This document shows, piece after piece, positions 13,301 to 22,080 of a stretch of 64,000 nucleotides of DNA. The notes below the pieces were generated by a model. The model saw nothing but the letters and a program-made list of their open reading frames with translations. It did not search any database and was not told the DNA's origin. Numbering within the stretch: position 1 is the stretch's first letter; every line of letters starts with the position of its first letter. This DNA is from Nelumbo lutea (Eukaryota > Streptophyta > Magnoliopsida > Proteales > Nelumbonaceae): assembly GCA_022828595.1 (NCBI GenBank), contig JAKGHH010000002.1, forward strand, positions 41,696,222 to 41,760,221. The letters are read 5' to 3'. A program made the position numbers and the translations under genes.

Positions 13301-13525
13301 ATCCAAAAATCAAAAGAGGAAGCTTACCTCCCCAATTACATCTTCTTTCCGCGAATTGAACTTGGTCCCTTTGTAAATGTAGTTCCCACAAGTATTGCAC
13401 CGAATACTCATGGGAAGCATCATACGGACTTTTATCTGCTGATTCTTAGGTTGTCTCCTCCTGGGCAGCTTGGAAGGATCAAAATCTGGAGGGTAATACT
13501 TGTTAAGTACTTTCCTTTCTCCCAT
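1209..13525 (-). CDS. YJU2: YJU2/CWC16-family splicing factor (CCDC94-like), six exons, 3' end outside window
   Basis: YJU2 family proteins join the catalytic spliceosome and promote the first splicing step; they act in the nucleus. Exons on the minus strand: 13328-13525, 9224-9373, 8957-9091, 8803-8868, 1435-1488 and 1209-1316, together 237 codons. The protein starts [20 protein letters not shown], a near-invariant family start, and carries two C-x2-C pairs (CNTC in exon 1, CTKC in exon 2) that bind zinc. [15 protein letters not shown] and [10 protein letters not shown] are further family blocks, followed by a charged helical region ([25 protein letters not shown]). Every junction has a GT donor and an AG acceptor. 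The family is usually about 300-330 residues, so the C-terminal tail is missing, probably below position 1. Introns 1 (3,954 bp) and 4 (7,314 bp) are swollen by transposons; introns 2, 3 and 5 are 132, 88 and 118 bp. It looks like an intact, functional gene. Confidence 0.93.
1435..1488 (-). CDS. YJU2: YJU2-like exon 5
   Basis: This 18-codon exon, [18 protein letters not shown], lies between acceptor GGCAG and donor GTTGGT. It continues the charged helix of exon 4 after a 7.3-kb intron full of transposons; phase and charge pattern fit. Confidence 0.88.
2030..2870 (-). pseudogene. L1-type LINE 3' fragment (zinc-binding region and RNase H)
   Basis: On the minus strand, [17 protein letters not shown] (2,760-2,810) is the tail of the RT-associated zinc-binding domain. 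It is followed, across frameshifts, by an RNase H stretch with [23 protein letters not shown] and VEGDSRVI. The fragment is 5'-truncated and full of stops. It lies in intron 4 of the YJU2-like gene, in the same orientation as the gene. Confidence 0.75.
3460..4480 (-). pseudogene. L1-type LINE 3' fragment with RNase H
   Basis: The minus strand encodes [20 protein letters not shown] and [14 protein letters not shown] (RNase H), preceded upstream (4,304-4,480) by [18 protein letters not shown], the zinc-binding region of plant L1 ORF2. It contains stops and an internal tandem duplication (4164-4343). It is in sense with the YJU2-like gene, within intron 4. Confidence 0.72.
4164..4343. repeat. 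Perfect 90-bp tandem duplication
   Basis: Positions 4164-4253 and 4254-4343 are identical by eye over all 90 bases (start CATACCAAGGCTGCTCTTAC). The duplication lies inside a decayed L1 fragment, so it is younger than the L1. Confidence 0.9.
4481..5120. other. Intronic stretch, nothing recognised
   Basis: This part of intron 4 lies between an L1 remnant and the truncated chromovirus LTR. I see no coding or repeat signal that I can name. Confidence 0.35.
5121..5546 (-). repeat. Chromovirus 3' LTR, truncated
   Basis: This segment is closely similar to 8120-8397 (both begin TTGCACTAGAAGAAAGC and end CCGTGACA). It lacks the LTR end corresponding to 7948-8119 but keeps an internal stretch of about 150 bp (5353-5530) that the other LTR has lost. 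Confidence 0.85.
5547..5560 (-). other. Polypurine tract of the chromovirus
   Basis: The minus strand reads TAGGTGGGGGAGAA immediately before the LTR start TGTCACGG. This is the normal plus-strand primer position. Confidence 0.8.
5561..7926 (-). pseudogene. Gag-protease-chromodomain remnant of chromovirus
   Basis: Reading on the minus strand: a coiled-coil N-terminal gag part ([20 protein letters not shown], about 7,700-7,830); the gag core with [20 protein letters not shown] (about 7,430-7,480) continuing beyond the MITE; a zinc knuckle [13 protein letters not shown] (6545-6589); a protease-like [10 protein letters not shown] where the usual D-T-G is D-I-G (about 6,325-6,352); and a chromodomain-like [16 protein letters not shown] (about 5,640-5,710). 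Frameshifts and stops make it non-functional. The integrase-linked chromodomain following the protease within about 500 bp shows that nearly all of pol has been removed. Confidence 0.8.
7190..7412. mobile_element. hAT-type MITE (223 bp) in the chromovirus gag
   Basis: Terminal inverted repeats are CAAGGTTCTAAATATC and GATACTTTGAACCTTG (one end has mismatches). Perfect 8-bp target duplications CTTCAAAG lie at 7182-7189 and 7413-7420. An 8-bp duplication and CA...TG ends fit the hAT superfamily. Removing the element restores the gag phrase ...MEQYFEA... followed by the next gag block. There is no coding capacity. Confidence 0.88.
7934..7945 (-). other. Primer binding site (initiator Met tRNA type)
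   Basis: The minus strand reads TGGTATCAAAGC two bases inside the 5' LTR, one base different from the common plant primer site TGGTATCAGAGC, complementary to initiator tRNA-Met. Confidence 0.85.
7948..8397 (-). repeat. Chromovirus 5' LTR
   Basis: The LTR begins (minus strand) TGTCACGG and ends GGTTGTGACA, short inverted ends typical of LTRs. It lacks an internal block of about 150 bp present in the 3' LTR. Confidence 0.85.
8398..8802. other. Intronic stretch, nothing recognised
   Basis: This is the part of intron 4 between the chromovirus and exon 4 of the YJU2-like gene. No feature is seen beyond AT-rich sequence. Confidence 0.35.
8803..8868 (-). CDS. YJU2: YJU2-like exon 4
   Basis: This 22-codon exon, [16 protein letters not shown] to AQEK, lies between acceptor TTCAG and donor [16 protein letters not shown] matches the family block (V-D-x-E-A-M-L in animal homologues). 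Confidence 0.9.
8957..9091 (-). CDS. YJU2: YJU2-like exon 3 (charged helix)
   Basis: This 45-codon exon starts [14 protein letters not shown] and ends DEMKSMK, between acceptor ATCAG and donor GTAGCT. The [15 protein letters not shown] block matches the conserved post-zinc helical region of CCDC94/YJU2. Confidence 0.92.
9224..9373 (-). CDS. YJU2: YJU2-like exon 2 (second C-x2-C)
   Basis: This 50-codon exon runs from [12 protein letters not shown] to WRGEDE, bounded by acceptor CAG and donor GTGAAC. It supplies the second zinc-binding pair (KCTKC) and the [18 protein letters not shown] block that identifies the family. Confidence 0.92.
9374..10885. other. Intron 1 stretch without recognised feature
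   Basis: This is AT-rich intron 1 sequence of the YJU2-like gene. Short ORFs occur but none shows a family motif. Confidence 0.35.
10890..11046 (+). repeat. RTE-type LINE 3' end with GAT-type microsatellite
   Basis: The phrase CCATATAGTTGGGATAAGGC followed by a degenerate (GAT)n run (about 11,001-11,046) matches the characteristic 3' tail of plant RTE LINEs, which end in a triplet repeat rather than poly-A. No coding part remains. Assignment rests on recall of the tail motif, not a search. Confidence 0.5.
11504..11843 (-). pseudogene. L1-type LINE zinc-binding-region fragment
   Basis: The minus-strand reading [20 protein letters not shown] followed by WVFEGKACN is the C-terminal part of the RT-associated zinc-binding domain. 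It lies in intron 1 of the YJU2-like gene, in sense orientation, and is isolated from the next L1 fragment by about 110 bp. Confidence 0.7.
11955..13055 (-). pseudogene. L1-type LINE 3' part (zinc-binding domain plus RNase H)
   Basis: On the minus strand, [20 protein letters not shown] (about 13,000-13,050) leads into the zinc-binding block [20 protein letters not shown] and [10 protein letters not shown], then [12 protein letters not shown]. RNase H follows: [18 protein letters not shown], then in other frames [20 protein letters not shown] and [13 protein letters not shown]-run at 11,957 marks the poly-A end. The 5' part is truncated. It lies in intron 1, sense to the gene. Confidence 0.82.
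13328..13525 (-). CDS. YJU2: YJU2-like exon 1 (start codon, first C-x2-C)
   Basis: This is the first coding exon, 66 codons, with ATG at 13525. It ends ...VIGE, directly followed by donor GTAAGC. It contains the conserved N-terminus and the first zinc-binding pair in [16 protein letters not shown]. The ATG is chosen because [14 protein letters not shown] is the known family N-terminus. Confidence 0.93.
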
Positions 13526-14535
13526 CCTTCTTCAAAAACAAAAACTACCAAAACCTGTCATCCAGGCAAGTGATTAAAACCCTAAATTCAGTATGGACAA
13601 TCAAACAGTTTCTTTGTTCAAAGAATCAAATTATATTAACTGAAAATCCAAAAGATGGTATAAAATGGTTGTACACTCATGCAAAACAACCAAATAAATA
13701 AGAAGAAAAATCAAACATAAAGTCAGGCAATAAACTGAATTCTGGTTGTTAACTTCAATACAGGTAAATTCAAGAGCTAAATATTTTAAACTGGGACAAT
13801 CTATCGAAAAAAAAAAACATTTTAAACTGGGACAAGAATTTATAGCCTGATACCATCACAAAAATTTAAAGCATGAACTGCGTTCTCAGCAGCATCCTGT
13901 CTCCCAATTACGGAACTCCAATAATAGTCCGAACGCATGACAAATCTATTCTATTCTATCTTTAAAAGTGCTGATCATGATATGGAACTTTCTGTGGAAG
14001 AAAACTATCCTCTCTTGCTCTCCACAGGGGTAAAAACGAGATTCCATTACATATTGATACTATCTTTAATGGGTATTGTGTGATGACAGAAATACCCTTG
14101 TTTTCTTTCATTCTTGAAGTTGAAAGATAGACATGAGATTTTGATATACTAGGGGCTCTTCATTTTCTACTCATGTCTCACATGTATGTGCTGTTGCTGG
14201 TCTGGACTTCAGCAAATGTCTCTCCTCCTTCACATTCACAGCTGTATTCATTAACAAATGTGTTTTTTCCAATCGTGGAGTTTCCATTTAAGTGTCTCTC
14301 CTTCTTCACATTCACAAGCTTATTTTTAAAACCAATGGTTTCTGTATGTACAGTATTAGTTATGGAATCAGTAGCATTGCTGCTGCCCTTCGATGGCTTA
14401 CCCAAGAAATCCTAACTTCATTGTGTGGAAATCATGGTTGTTTAATGTTCAGCAGATTGTGGAGTGTGTGCACATGCATGATGAAGAGGTCATGGTTTCC
14501 CTACTAAATCTTCTGCCTGTTCATATTTTCTGGAA
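13526..14535. other. Upstream flank of the YJU2-like gene
   Basis: This must hold the 5' UTR and promoter of the minus-strand gene. I could not place a TATA box or transcription start with confidence. The ORFs at 14173-14510 show no recognisable family. Confidence 0.4.
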
Positions 14536-14538
14536 GTT

Positions 14539-14815
14539 CATAAATACATTGGGGAGGACATCTCTCTCACTATGCTGTAGCAGCCCCTCTAAAGACGAGA
14601 GACAAAAAGGTGAGCTCTGTTGCCAATGTCTCCTAGCTTTTTCTCCATTTTGTAATTTCTAACTGCAATGTAACCTCATGTTTCTGTTGCTTTCAATAAA
14701 GCAGACATTTCTTGTCTATAAATATGTTGGGGAGGACAACCCTCACTATGCAGTAGCAATCCCTCTGGAGATGAGAGATAAGGTAACTTTGGTTGCCGAT
14801 GTCTCATTTCCTGTA
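14539..14815 (+). repeat. Tandem duplication of an exon-like segment
   Basis: Segments 14539-14640 and 14717-14815 are similar (offset 178 bp; shared TTGGGGAGGACA, CACTATGC, GAGAGA). The second copy reads openly as YKYVGEDNPHYAVAIPLEMR and is flanked by GCAG before and GATAAGGTAACT after, like acceptor and donor sites. The first copy has stops but the same donor position (AAAAAGGTGAGC). A third partial match starts near 14,856. The protein family is not recognised; it may be a pseudogene remnant. Confidence 0.5.
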
Positions 14816-15659
14816 CTTGTATTTTTTTTTTTTCGTTGTTTTGTCTGTGCTATTGTAAAGCAGTCATTTCCTGCCATTACGTTATTTGTTGTTTTGTTTG
14901 TGTTATTTGTTGTAATCTTTGTTAAGATTATATTTAGGTTGTGTTTGGTACTATTGTTGTTTCTTCATGAAACATTTAGAGTTGATCAATAAAAATTGTT
15001 GAGATATACGAGTTGTCAGATCACGTAAAGGAGTCACTTCAACCGAAAAATTGCATGTTGGGGACTGATCATTGCCATTTAGAGTTGAAACATGAAATTT
15101 GACATTTTAGATAACAATAGCAATTTATATAGATCAACCCAAAACGTTTCTGATTATGTCACATGACAACCCATATTTCACACCAATTCCTATTGATCAA
15201 TCCCAAATGTTTCATGAAGAAATGACAATGGTACCAAAGACAACCTTAGTAATAACTGCCATCTGAAATGTAAAGTGAAATTAATGAATTATGATTTTGA
15301 ACCCAATTTCTAATTGAAGTTCCTGCTTTGAGTCATGCACGGTGCAGCTTGAGATTTGAAATGCATAACTGATATCTTAATTTTTTTTATAACTAATATT
15401 TTAATTCAAAATGTGGAGCCAATATCAAATTTCAGATTGAAGTTTAGAGCCAGCTTTTGGGTTAAAGTCAGTCTTAAACCCCATTTTCAGCTTTTGGGTT
15501 AGAGCCAGCTCTTACTTTCACACACAGGATGAACAATGGTATCAATGATACTTTCCTACAAAGAAAATCTCTAGTGCTTACAAAACCCCTACAAACACTT
15601 CACAAGTTCACATGAAAAGTTTAATCCTAGGTGGCATTTTCAACTTCCATGGATTATTA

Positions 15660-17930
15660 ATACAAAATTGAATATGAGCAGGGAAACTAATAACTGATTC
15701 AGATCATATCTTCCCACAGAAAATCTACCAGATCTGGTAGCAGTCCAAATCAACTTGTCTTCCCTTTTTATTTAAATGTGAGTGCTCATAATTTTATTAA
15801 CCACTCCTTTAAGGAAATGTTCTGCTACTTTCCTATGGTCCCCTTCACCCAAGTTGCTACAAGTTAAATCATTCACTTTCATATACCCGATACATGGTTT
15901 TTGGCACTGTTCTCTTCCTTGTTTGGGTACAGGTGGACTCCCCCAGCTAATATGCAAGCAGTGTTTTAAAAGCACAAGGCGCAAAAAAAGCGCAAGGGCC
16001 AATTTGCACCTGATGCACAAGGCGAGGCTTGCGCCTTTTTAAGAAAGGCACAAAATTACAAAAAAAAAAAGCTAAAAAATCAAAAAAAAAGTCAGAAAAT
16101 TCAAGAAATGCCAATTTTTTTTTAAATGCAAAAAAATCAAAAAATATTAAACATAGTGTTAATAAAAAATATAAACTTAAATTTTAAAATAAATTATTTA
16201 AAAAACCTATTATCTAAAATTAAAATACATAAACATAACATGTAAATTGTATTCAAATGAAAATTTAAAAATAAAAGCAAACATATAAATCATTTTCAAG
16301 CATGCAAAACCCACAATCTCTTTTTTTCCTTAATTACATTGCTTCAAGTAGTAAATGTGAAGTAAAACATATTGCATTCTTGATTCTATGAGTCGCCTTT
16401 GTACCACGCCCCTCGAGGCAAGCCCGAGCAAGTCTATGTTAGGGTCTGAAATTCTTATTTCTCGCATAAAAAATAATGATTTTATAACTTTCATTGCCTT
16501 TTAAGAAAATATTTTATTGCAATGAATGAATGAACAACAATAGCAAATAGGGGGTGCGCAAAATGCGCCTCGCCTGTGCGCCCAAGTTCACCTTTTAAAT
16601 CACTGTATGCAAAGCCTATTTGCTTCTACCTTTAAAGAAAGAAACACAACTGAACACCCCATTTAGGATGACTAGACCAAATGTGGCTATCCCCCTTACT
16701 ATCAAAGAAAACCCCATCAAGAATTTGTAAGAGACCTGAAACAAAGTCCAACTTTGTTTGCCTTTGAAAGATGAGAGAGTAAACAACGAAGGGAACAACT
16801 CCTTTAAAGGAGCCTCACCCACTCATAGATCTCCCCAAAATTTAATTTTATTACCAGAGTTGTGATCAAACCTGATATAATTAAGAAAGTACAAGAGAAC
16901 CTTATAAATAGCTTTCCATGGAGACATATTGGCACCCTGTTGGATACTCCAACATCCCAACCATTCTCAGAGAACCCATAAATGATGACCATCACCTTAT
17001 GCCACAATTTATTTGTTTCTTGCAAAAATCTCCACAACCACTTGCCCAATAGAGCCATATTCTTTTCTTTCAATCTACCTAAACCAAACCCGCCACATTC
17101 CTTCCTTTGATCACCACTTCCCACCTAATTAGGTGATCTTTCTTCTTAACCAACTTTTTCTCCTACAATTCTTTAAATATAATTCTTTCTTCTTAACCGA
17201 TTCTTTAATTTGAGATTTGATTTGATCAAACTCCTCTTTTTCCTCAAGCTCAACCAGCATTTGTTTATCAATATCCATGCTTTTATTTTACATCCCCAAA
17301 CTTGTTTACATTCCACCATTTTAAGTTTTTAACTTCCCCTTGATAGTGTCTAATTTAACACCTTTTTTGAAAGCTAAGTGAAATCCCTTTATATTTAATT
17401 TCCACCCTTCTTGAACAATCTTTTTTATAGTTCTGATCCCCAAACCACATTTCAAAGAACTGGATAGTTTAGGTCTAGAGTTAGTTTTAAGGTAAATAGG
17501 CTTGTGGTCAAAACCCCATTCAGACAGGCATTAGCCTGACGTTGGGGAACATATCCAAACTTCTCAACAAAGACTATCTAGGTTTTTCCTAATACAAACT
17601 ACCCCGGTTCTTCCATTGGCCCATGTAAATGTCCCTCCAGTAACATTAATTTCCATATCATTAAATTGATTAACTAAATTTATTAGAACACTATTCACAC
17701 TAGAATTACAATAATTTGAATAACCAGCAATATGATCCACATCAACATCACTAATATTCAAATCCCCATTAAGCATACAAGGCAAATTGAACTGCATGAA
17801 ATTCATGATCAAATTACTCCAGAAAACTTTCCTTTGTTGTTTTTTGGTTCACCATAAATAAAACATAATAACCAATGAAGGGGATAATGATTTCACAACC
17901 AAAGTAACATACCTGCTGAATGCATCAAAC
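15660..17930 (-). pseudogene. L1-type LINE with endonuclease, RT deleted, split by a MITE
   Basis: On the minus strand the endonuclease part (17,930-17,480) reads WLLCFIYGEP, PCMLNGDLNI and VTGGTFTWANGRTGV. Next comes an ORF2 helical linker (about 17,430-17,220), then KECGGFGLGRLKEKNMALLG and WLWRFLQETNKLWHKV (17,100-16,990), the region after the RT. After the MITE, DKLIWTATRSGRFSV leads into the zinc-binding region. The whole RT core is absent. Many stops. Confidence 0.8.
15959..16605. mobile_element. hAT-type non-autonomous element (647 bp)
   Basis: Terminal inverted repeats are CAGTGTTTTAAAAG and CTTTTAAATCACTG. Target duplications are TATGCAAG (15951-15958) and TATGCAAA (16606-16613), 7 of 8 bases. 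Subterminal GCGC-rich words (GGCGCAAAAAAAGCGCAAGG; TGCGCCTCGCCTGTGCGCCC) contrast with an AT-rich core. No transposase ORF. It is inserted into the L1 at 15660-17930. Confidence 0.85.
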
Positions 17931-17934
17931 AGTT

Positions 17935-18908
17935 CGTTACTTATGACATTTTTTTCTAAAACAGGGCAAGCCTACCAGCTAGCCCTTCAGGGGACACCAA
18001 ATAATAGTTAGAAATTTTCAAGGACACACCCAGTTTACTTGCCTTTATTGTCAGAGATTTTTGTTTCCCAAATACATAGGGAACCTACCGGTTTAGCAGA
18101 AATAAAATTCCTAGGGTTGCGACTTGCAGTCGGTCACAGCCAACACCGCGACATTTCCCACATAAAAGATTCATGGCGACCTTAGTGACTGTTAAGAGCC
18201 AGCCAAACAGTCAAAAACCACACCTTAAAGGAAAAAAGCGACAAAACAGAGCAGACCAGAACCAACCAGATGCACAACTCAAAACTTTAGGAACAAAAGA
18301 AGCAGACCACACCGGAACACACACATACACGAAACCCCAAAACAGGGGAACAAGCAAGCACGACAAAACCAAACAATAAGAAAGAAAGAGGAAACAAACC
18401 ACAAGTTCAGATTTACGGGTTCAGGTCATTCCAAAAACACCATATAGGCCAAGTGCACTTTGTATATCAAATTAAAGGGCAAGTGCAACTTCTGAAATAG
18501 TGTGTATTTTACGCTTGACCGCCGCGCCGATCAATGTATCTGCAACAATGGTGGAGACGGAATTAGAAAAGAGGGCTGGGGTTAGGGGGTGGGGAATTTA
18601 ACAAAGCAGCGCATTGGTGGGATTTTAAAAATTTTAAAAGGTTAAAATGGGCAATAAAATTTCGTCCACTACCTTCTAAGTTCGAACCGGCATGGAGATG
18701 GAGGTAGCTAGCCCGCTGCCGACGAGAGGGTCGGAGACATTTCTTGCATTTGGAGGAATCGTTCGAAGGTGCAAGCGAACGACCCCGACCGCTGGAAAGC
18801 AAAAATTTCCGCGTTCGCGCCTTTGCGGGGTCGTTTCGGTGCTACCAATTCTGTGTAGAAATATATCCTTAAGCCTAATTCCATATTTACCTTGAAAGTT
18901 CAGGTTTA
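17935..18908. other. No recognised feature
   Basis: This sequence separates the L1 from Tat1. It is less AT-rich than the surroundings around 18,480-18,860, with several CG dinucleotides, but shows no coding family. Confidence 0.35.
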
Positions 18909-18913
18909 AGTGC
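18909..18913 (+). repeat. Target site duplication of Tat1 (left)
   Basis: AGTGC here and at 28850-28854 exactly flank the element. Confidence 0.9.
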
Positions 18914-19563
18914 TGATGTGGGTTAGCTTGGCCCAGCCCACATGGGGCTAGAAGGCCCGGCCCACTAACGTCTGTTAACGTCAGCCAGAGTAGGCGATAG
19001 TCCTAATACCTTCATAGGGAGCCAATCACATAACTATTTGGCATACTGTCAGGGCCTACATCCTGACCTCGTATAGCTCTCATCTGAGACATTCATCTTC
19101 ACCTATCACCAATACATTCAAGTATAAATAAGAGATAACTGCCCCTTGAAAAGGGGTTGGAACGGAGTAAATCCAACATTTACTCACTCATTTACTTTCA
19201 GCACCTACATTGTCTACCTAGCATTAATTATGTGAGATCTGGTGCATCTGAGGACTCTCTCCAAGAGCACTCTCACACTCTCCCCAACTTCACACCTTGT
19301 ACTGACTTAAGTGTTGGAGCCTCCACCTCTGGTATCCACCCCAAGGTCTCTAACACTTCCTATCTTGTAGTATCTCAGGCCACCAGGGACCTTGCCTCGG
19401 CTAGCAATACTTGGCTACCATAGTCCTCGAAAGGAGTACTTCACCTCGGTTTGCTATCCTCGGCTTCGGTCAACCTCTTCCAAAGCCTCAGAGTCCTCAG
19501 ATAACGCTTAAAACTTGAAGGGTGAATTTACATTGTTGCCTTCGGCCAACCTGTGCGGCAACA
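18914..19563 (+). repeat. Tat1 5' LTR
   Basis: The LTR starts TGATGTGGG and ends GGCAACA. It is aligned end to end with 28201-28849. Confidence 0.93.
19123..19130 (+). promoter_or_regulatory. TATA box of Tat1 5' LTR
   Basis: TATAAATA lies in the shared LTR context CAAGTATAAATAAGAG; it is conserved in the 3' LTR (28410-28417) and readable in reverse in the solo LTR. Confidence 0.65.
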
Positions 19564-19564
19564 G

Positions 19565-19581
19565 TTGGCGCCGTCTGTGGG
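19565..19581 (+). other. Tat1 primer binding site
   Basis: TTGGCGCCGTCTGTGGG lies one base inside the LTR, the form typical of Tat-lineage elements. Confidence 0.85.
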
Positions 19582-19665
19582 ATTTCGTGGTTGCTAAGAC
19601 GATTCCCACTCCAGGATAAATAATAATAACACTCTACATCCAAATCCCCTTTAAGCTCGAAAATC

Positions 19666-21240
19666 ATGGTGAGGAGAGCTAGGAACAATCCAAACCTAAT
19701 TACCTACAAACAGTTTCAGGTCGTTCTTGATCGCTTGGACCGCCTCACCCAACGAATGGAAGAAGTCTACCCCCGAGCAGGAGATCCCTCTCAAGGCAAC
19801 CACCCCGCTAAGGTGTTAGAGGATCAGGCCCAATGCGAAAAACATTGAGGTACTGGCCCTCGGCCATGGCAATCTATTGGCCGAACCATCAGAATCAGGC
19901 AATAACCGCCTCTTGGACTCACCTCGAAGGAATGTCTGTCCGCTAAGCCGAAGGGAGAGTGCACCCACTCAATCCGAAGATAGTCATCAATCTTCAAAGC
20001 ACCACCATCGTCGTCGTAGGGAGGCCCCACAGGACGATGGTAGGCAGTTCGGTCGCGAAGAGCATGCGACCCTCTCTCGAAGTATTTGGGAGTCCGAGCT
20101 AACACCCATCGTGTCCGCGAAGACAGGAGCAGGGCCCATGCTCATGCTAACCCAGGGATTGTCGAGTTGTGAGCCGAGATTGGGGCCATTAAGGGCGAGC
20201 TCCACCAAGTTAAGGAGAGTTGAGCCAACACCTCAACCAACCACAACAACTCCATCGGTCGCATGGACGCATTCACCCAGGAAATCATCTCAGAGCCTCT
20301 CCCCCCACACTTCAAGGCTCCCACACTAGAGACGTACGATGAAAGCACCGACCCCGATGACCACCTGGAGGGTTTCAAAGTGCTCATGATACTATACGGC
20401 TATTCTGATGCCTTGACGTGCCAGACCTTCCAGGCTACCTTTAGGGGGGCCGCTCACCGATGGTTCACCAACCTCCCTCCTCGATCAATCAGTTCATAAG
20501 AGCAATTTACAACCATATTCCTCATCCGCTTCATTAGCAGCAGACAATGCCATAAGAGCGTAGCCTCTCTGATGTCGCTCAAATAGGAGCCGCGAGAAAG
20601 TTTGCGGTCTTGCATCGACTGCTTCAAGAAAGAATATCTTGAAGTTTGAGACCTCGATCCTATGGTCTCCATGCACGCAGCCATCAATGGACTCCGCCCT
20701 GGCTCAGCTCTCAAGTGCTTGGTTGTCAAGACCCTGCCAAAGACTAAACTTGAATTCCTCAAGAAGACCTAGAAATACATTGCAGCCGAAGATGCTTCGG
20801 CCGGGGACAACCAAGAAAGGGCAACTGAGCGCCACGACGGCCCCCAAAGAAGAAGAGGAAAAGTGGAGACTAGCACCACCCCGCAACAATGGCGGCAAAG
20901 ATAGCAAGAAGCCACTAGCTTTGGCGTTGGCCTATAAGGACTACACACCACTCAACTCCACCCGCACCCAGATATTGATGCAGATAGGGGAAGAGAAGTT
21001 CATGAAGTAGCCAACAAAGTTGAAGCGAAACCCCAAGAGGGGGAACCCTATGAAGTACTGCAAGTACTACCATGACACCAAACATGACACCGATGACTAC
21101 TACGATCTAAAGAATGAAATAGAGTCCCTCATTCATCGAGGATACCTCAAGCAGTTCGTCGGAGGAGAGGTCGGCACCTCGTCATCCCAGCAACAACAGC
21201 AACACTAGCACCAGCAAGTGGCAGGCATCATCGGCCGGGG
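19666..21240 (+). pseudogene. Tat1 gag
   Basis: The ORF starts MVRRARNNPN and soon stops. The capsid core is readable at 20263-20499 (PLPPHFKAPTLETYDEST, DPDDHLEGFKVLM, FRGAAHRWFTNL), followed by shifted frames. The nucleocapsid-like block YCKYYHDTKHDTDDYYDLKN (about 21,050-21,110) has lost its second Cys (Tyr instead). Gag coats the element RNA and forms virus-like particles; this copy cannot make a full protein. Confidence 0.82.
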
Positions 21241-21314
21241 GCATGGCCTCGGGTGAAGCCTCGGCTTCAGCTTGAAAAGCCTACACCAGGTAGCTCAACA
21301 TCTAGGAGCTTGCC

Positions 21315-21839
21315 TTGAGGAAGCAGAAATACCCGAACACTCCGCAAAGGCCGAGATATTCACATGCCCTCATCTTCACCGACGAAGACTTAGAGGGGGT
21401 TACTGTCCCCCACGACGATGCCCTCATGGTCGCAGCCATCATCTCCAATTTTATGGTGAAGATGATCTTGGTGGATAGCGGCTCATCAGCCAACATCATT
21501 TTCTACAACACCTATGAGAGAATGAAGCTTGCGCTAGAGAGACTCCAGCCAGTTGATGCTCCCCTCGTCAGCTTCTCTAGCAGCGTTACCAAGCCAGAAG
21601 GAAAAATCACCTTGCCCATTACGGTAGGGACAATGCCACACCAGGTGACTTGGATGCATGAGTTCCTAGTGGTGAGGGTCGCCTCTCCCTACGTGATAAT
21701 GGGAAGACCAACCCTTCGTGCACCAGAGGCAGCCATGTCCTCTTATCACCTGTTCCTTAAGTTTCCCACCAGGGGCAGTCATTTGTGGGAACCAACAGAT
21801 CACCCTCTAGTTCTACGTGGCGGTGCTAAAAGGAAATAA
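21315..21839 (+). pseudogene. Tat1 aspartic protease
   Basis: This open stretch of 174 codons contains the active site LVDSGSSANIIFYNTYERM and a downstream flap/hydrophobic block YVIMGRPTLRAPEA. The protease would cut the Gag-Pol polyprotein. It is open itself but out of continuous frame with neighbouring gag and RT, so it can only be a relic. Confidence 0.85.
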
Positions 21840-22080
21840 TAAGGAGGCCTTATCACTAGAAGGCCTTGAGCCCTGAGAAGAACTAGCAAGCCAAGGCCAA
21901 CCAGCCACAAACCTCATCTCGGTTCTCCTGGATGAGTTAGCCCCTGAAAGGACAGTCCGCATCGGGTCCAACCTCCCCCTTGAATGCCTATATGAATTGG
22001 TAAGTTTACTTAGAACTAACGTTGACGTCTTTGCTTGGTCCATCGTTGACATGCCCAGAATTGACCTTTCGGTCATTACT

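Noticed and set aside
14173..14415. Overlapping ORFs on both strands as a small gene
   Set aside because: No family motif, no start context or splice pattern; only the exon-like duplication further downstream is kept as a finding.
18692..18895. Short ORF and CG-rich patch as a host exon or promoter
   Set aside because: No similarity that I recognise; base composition alone is not enough.
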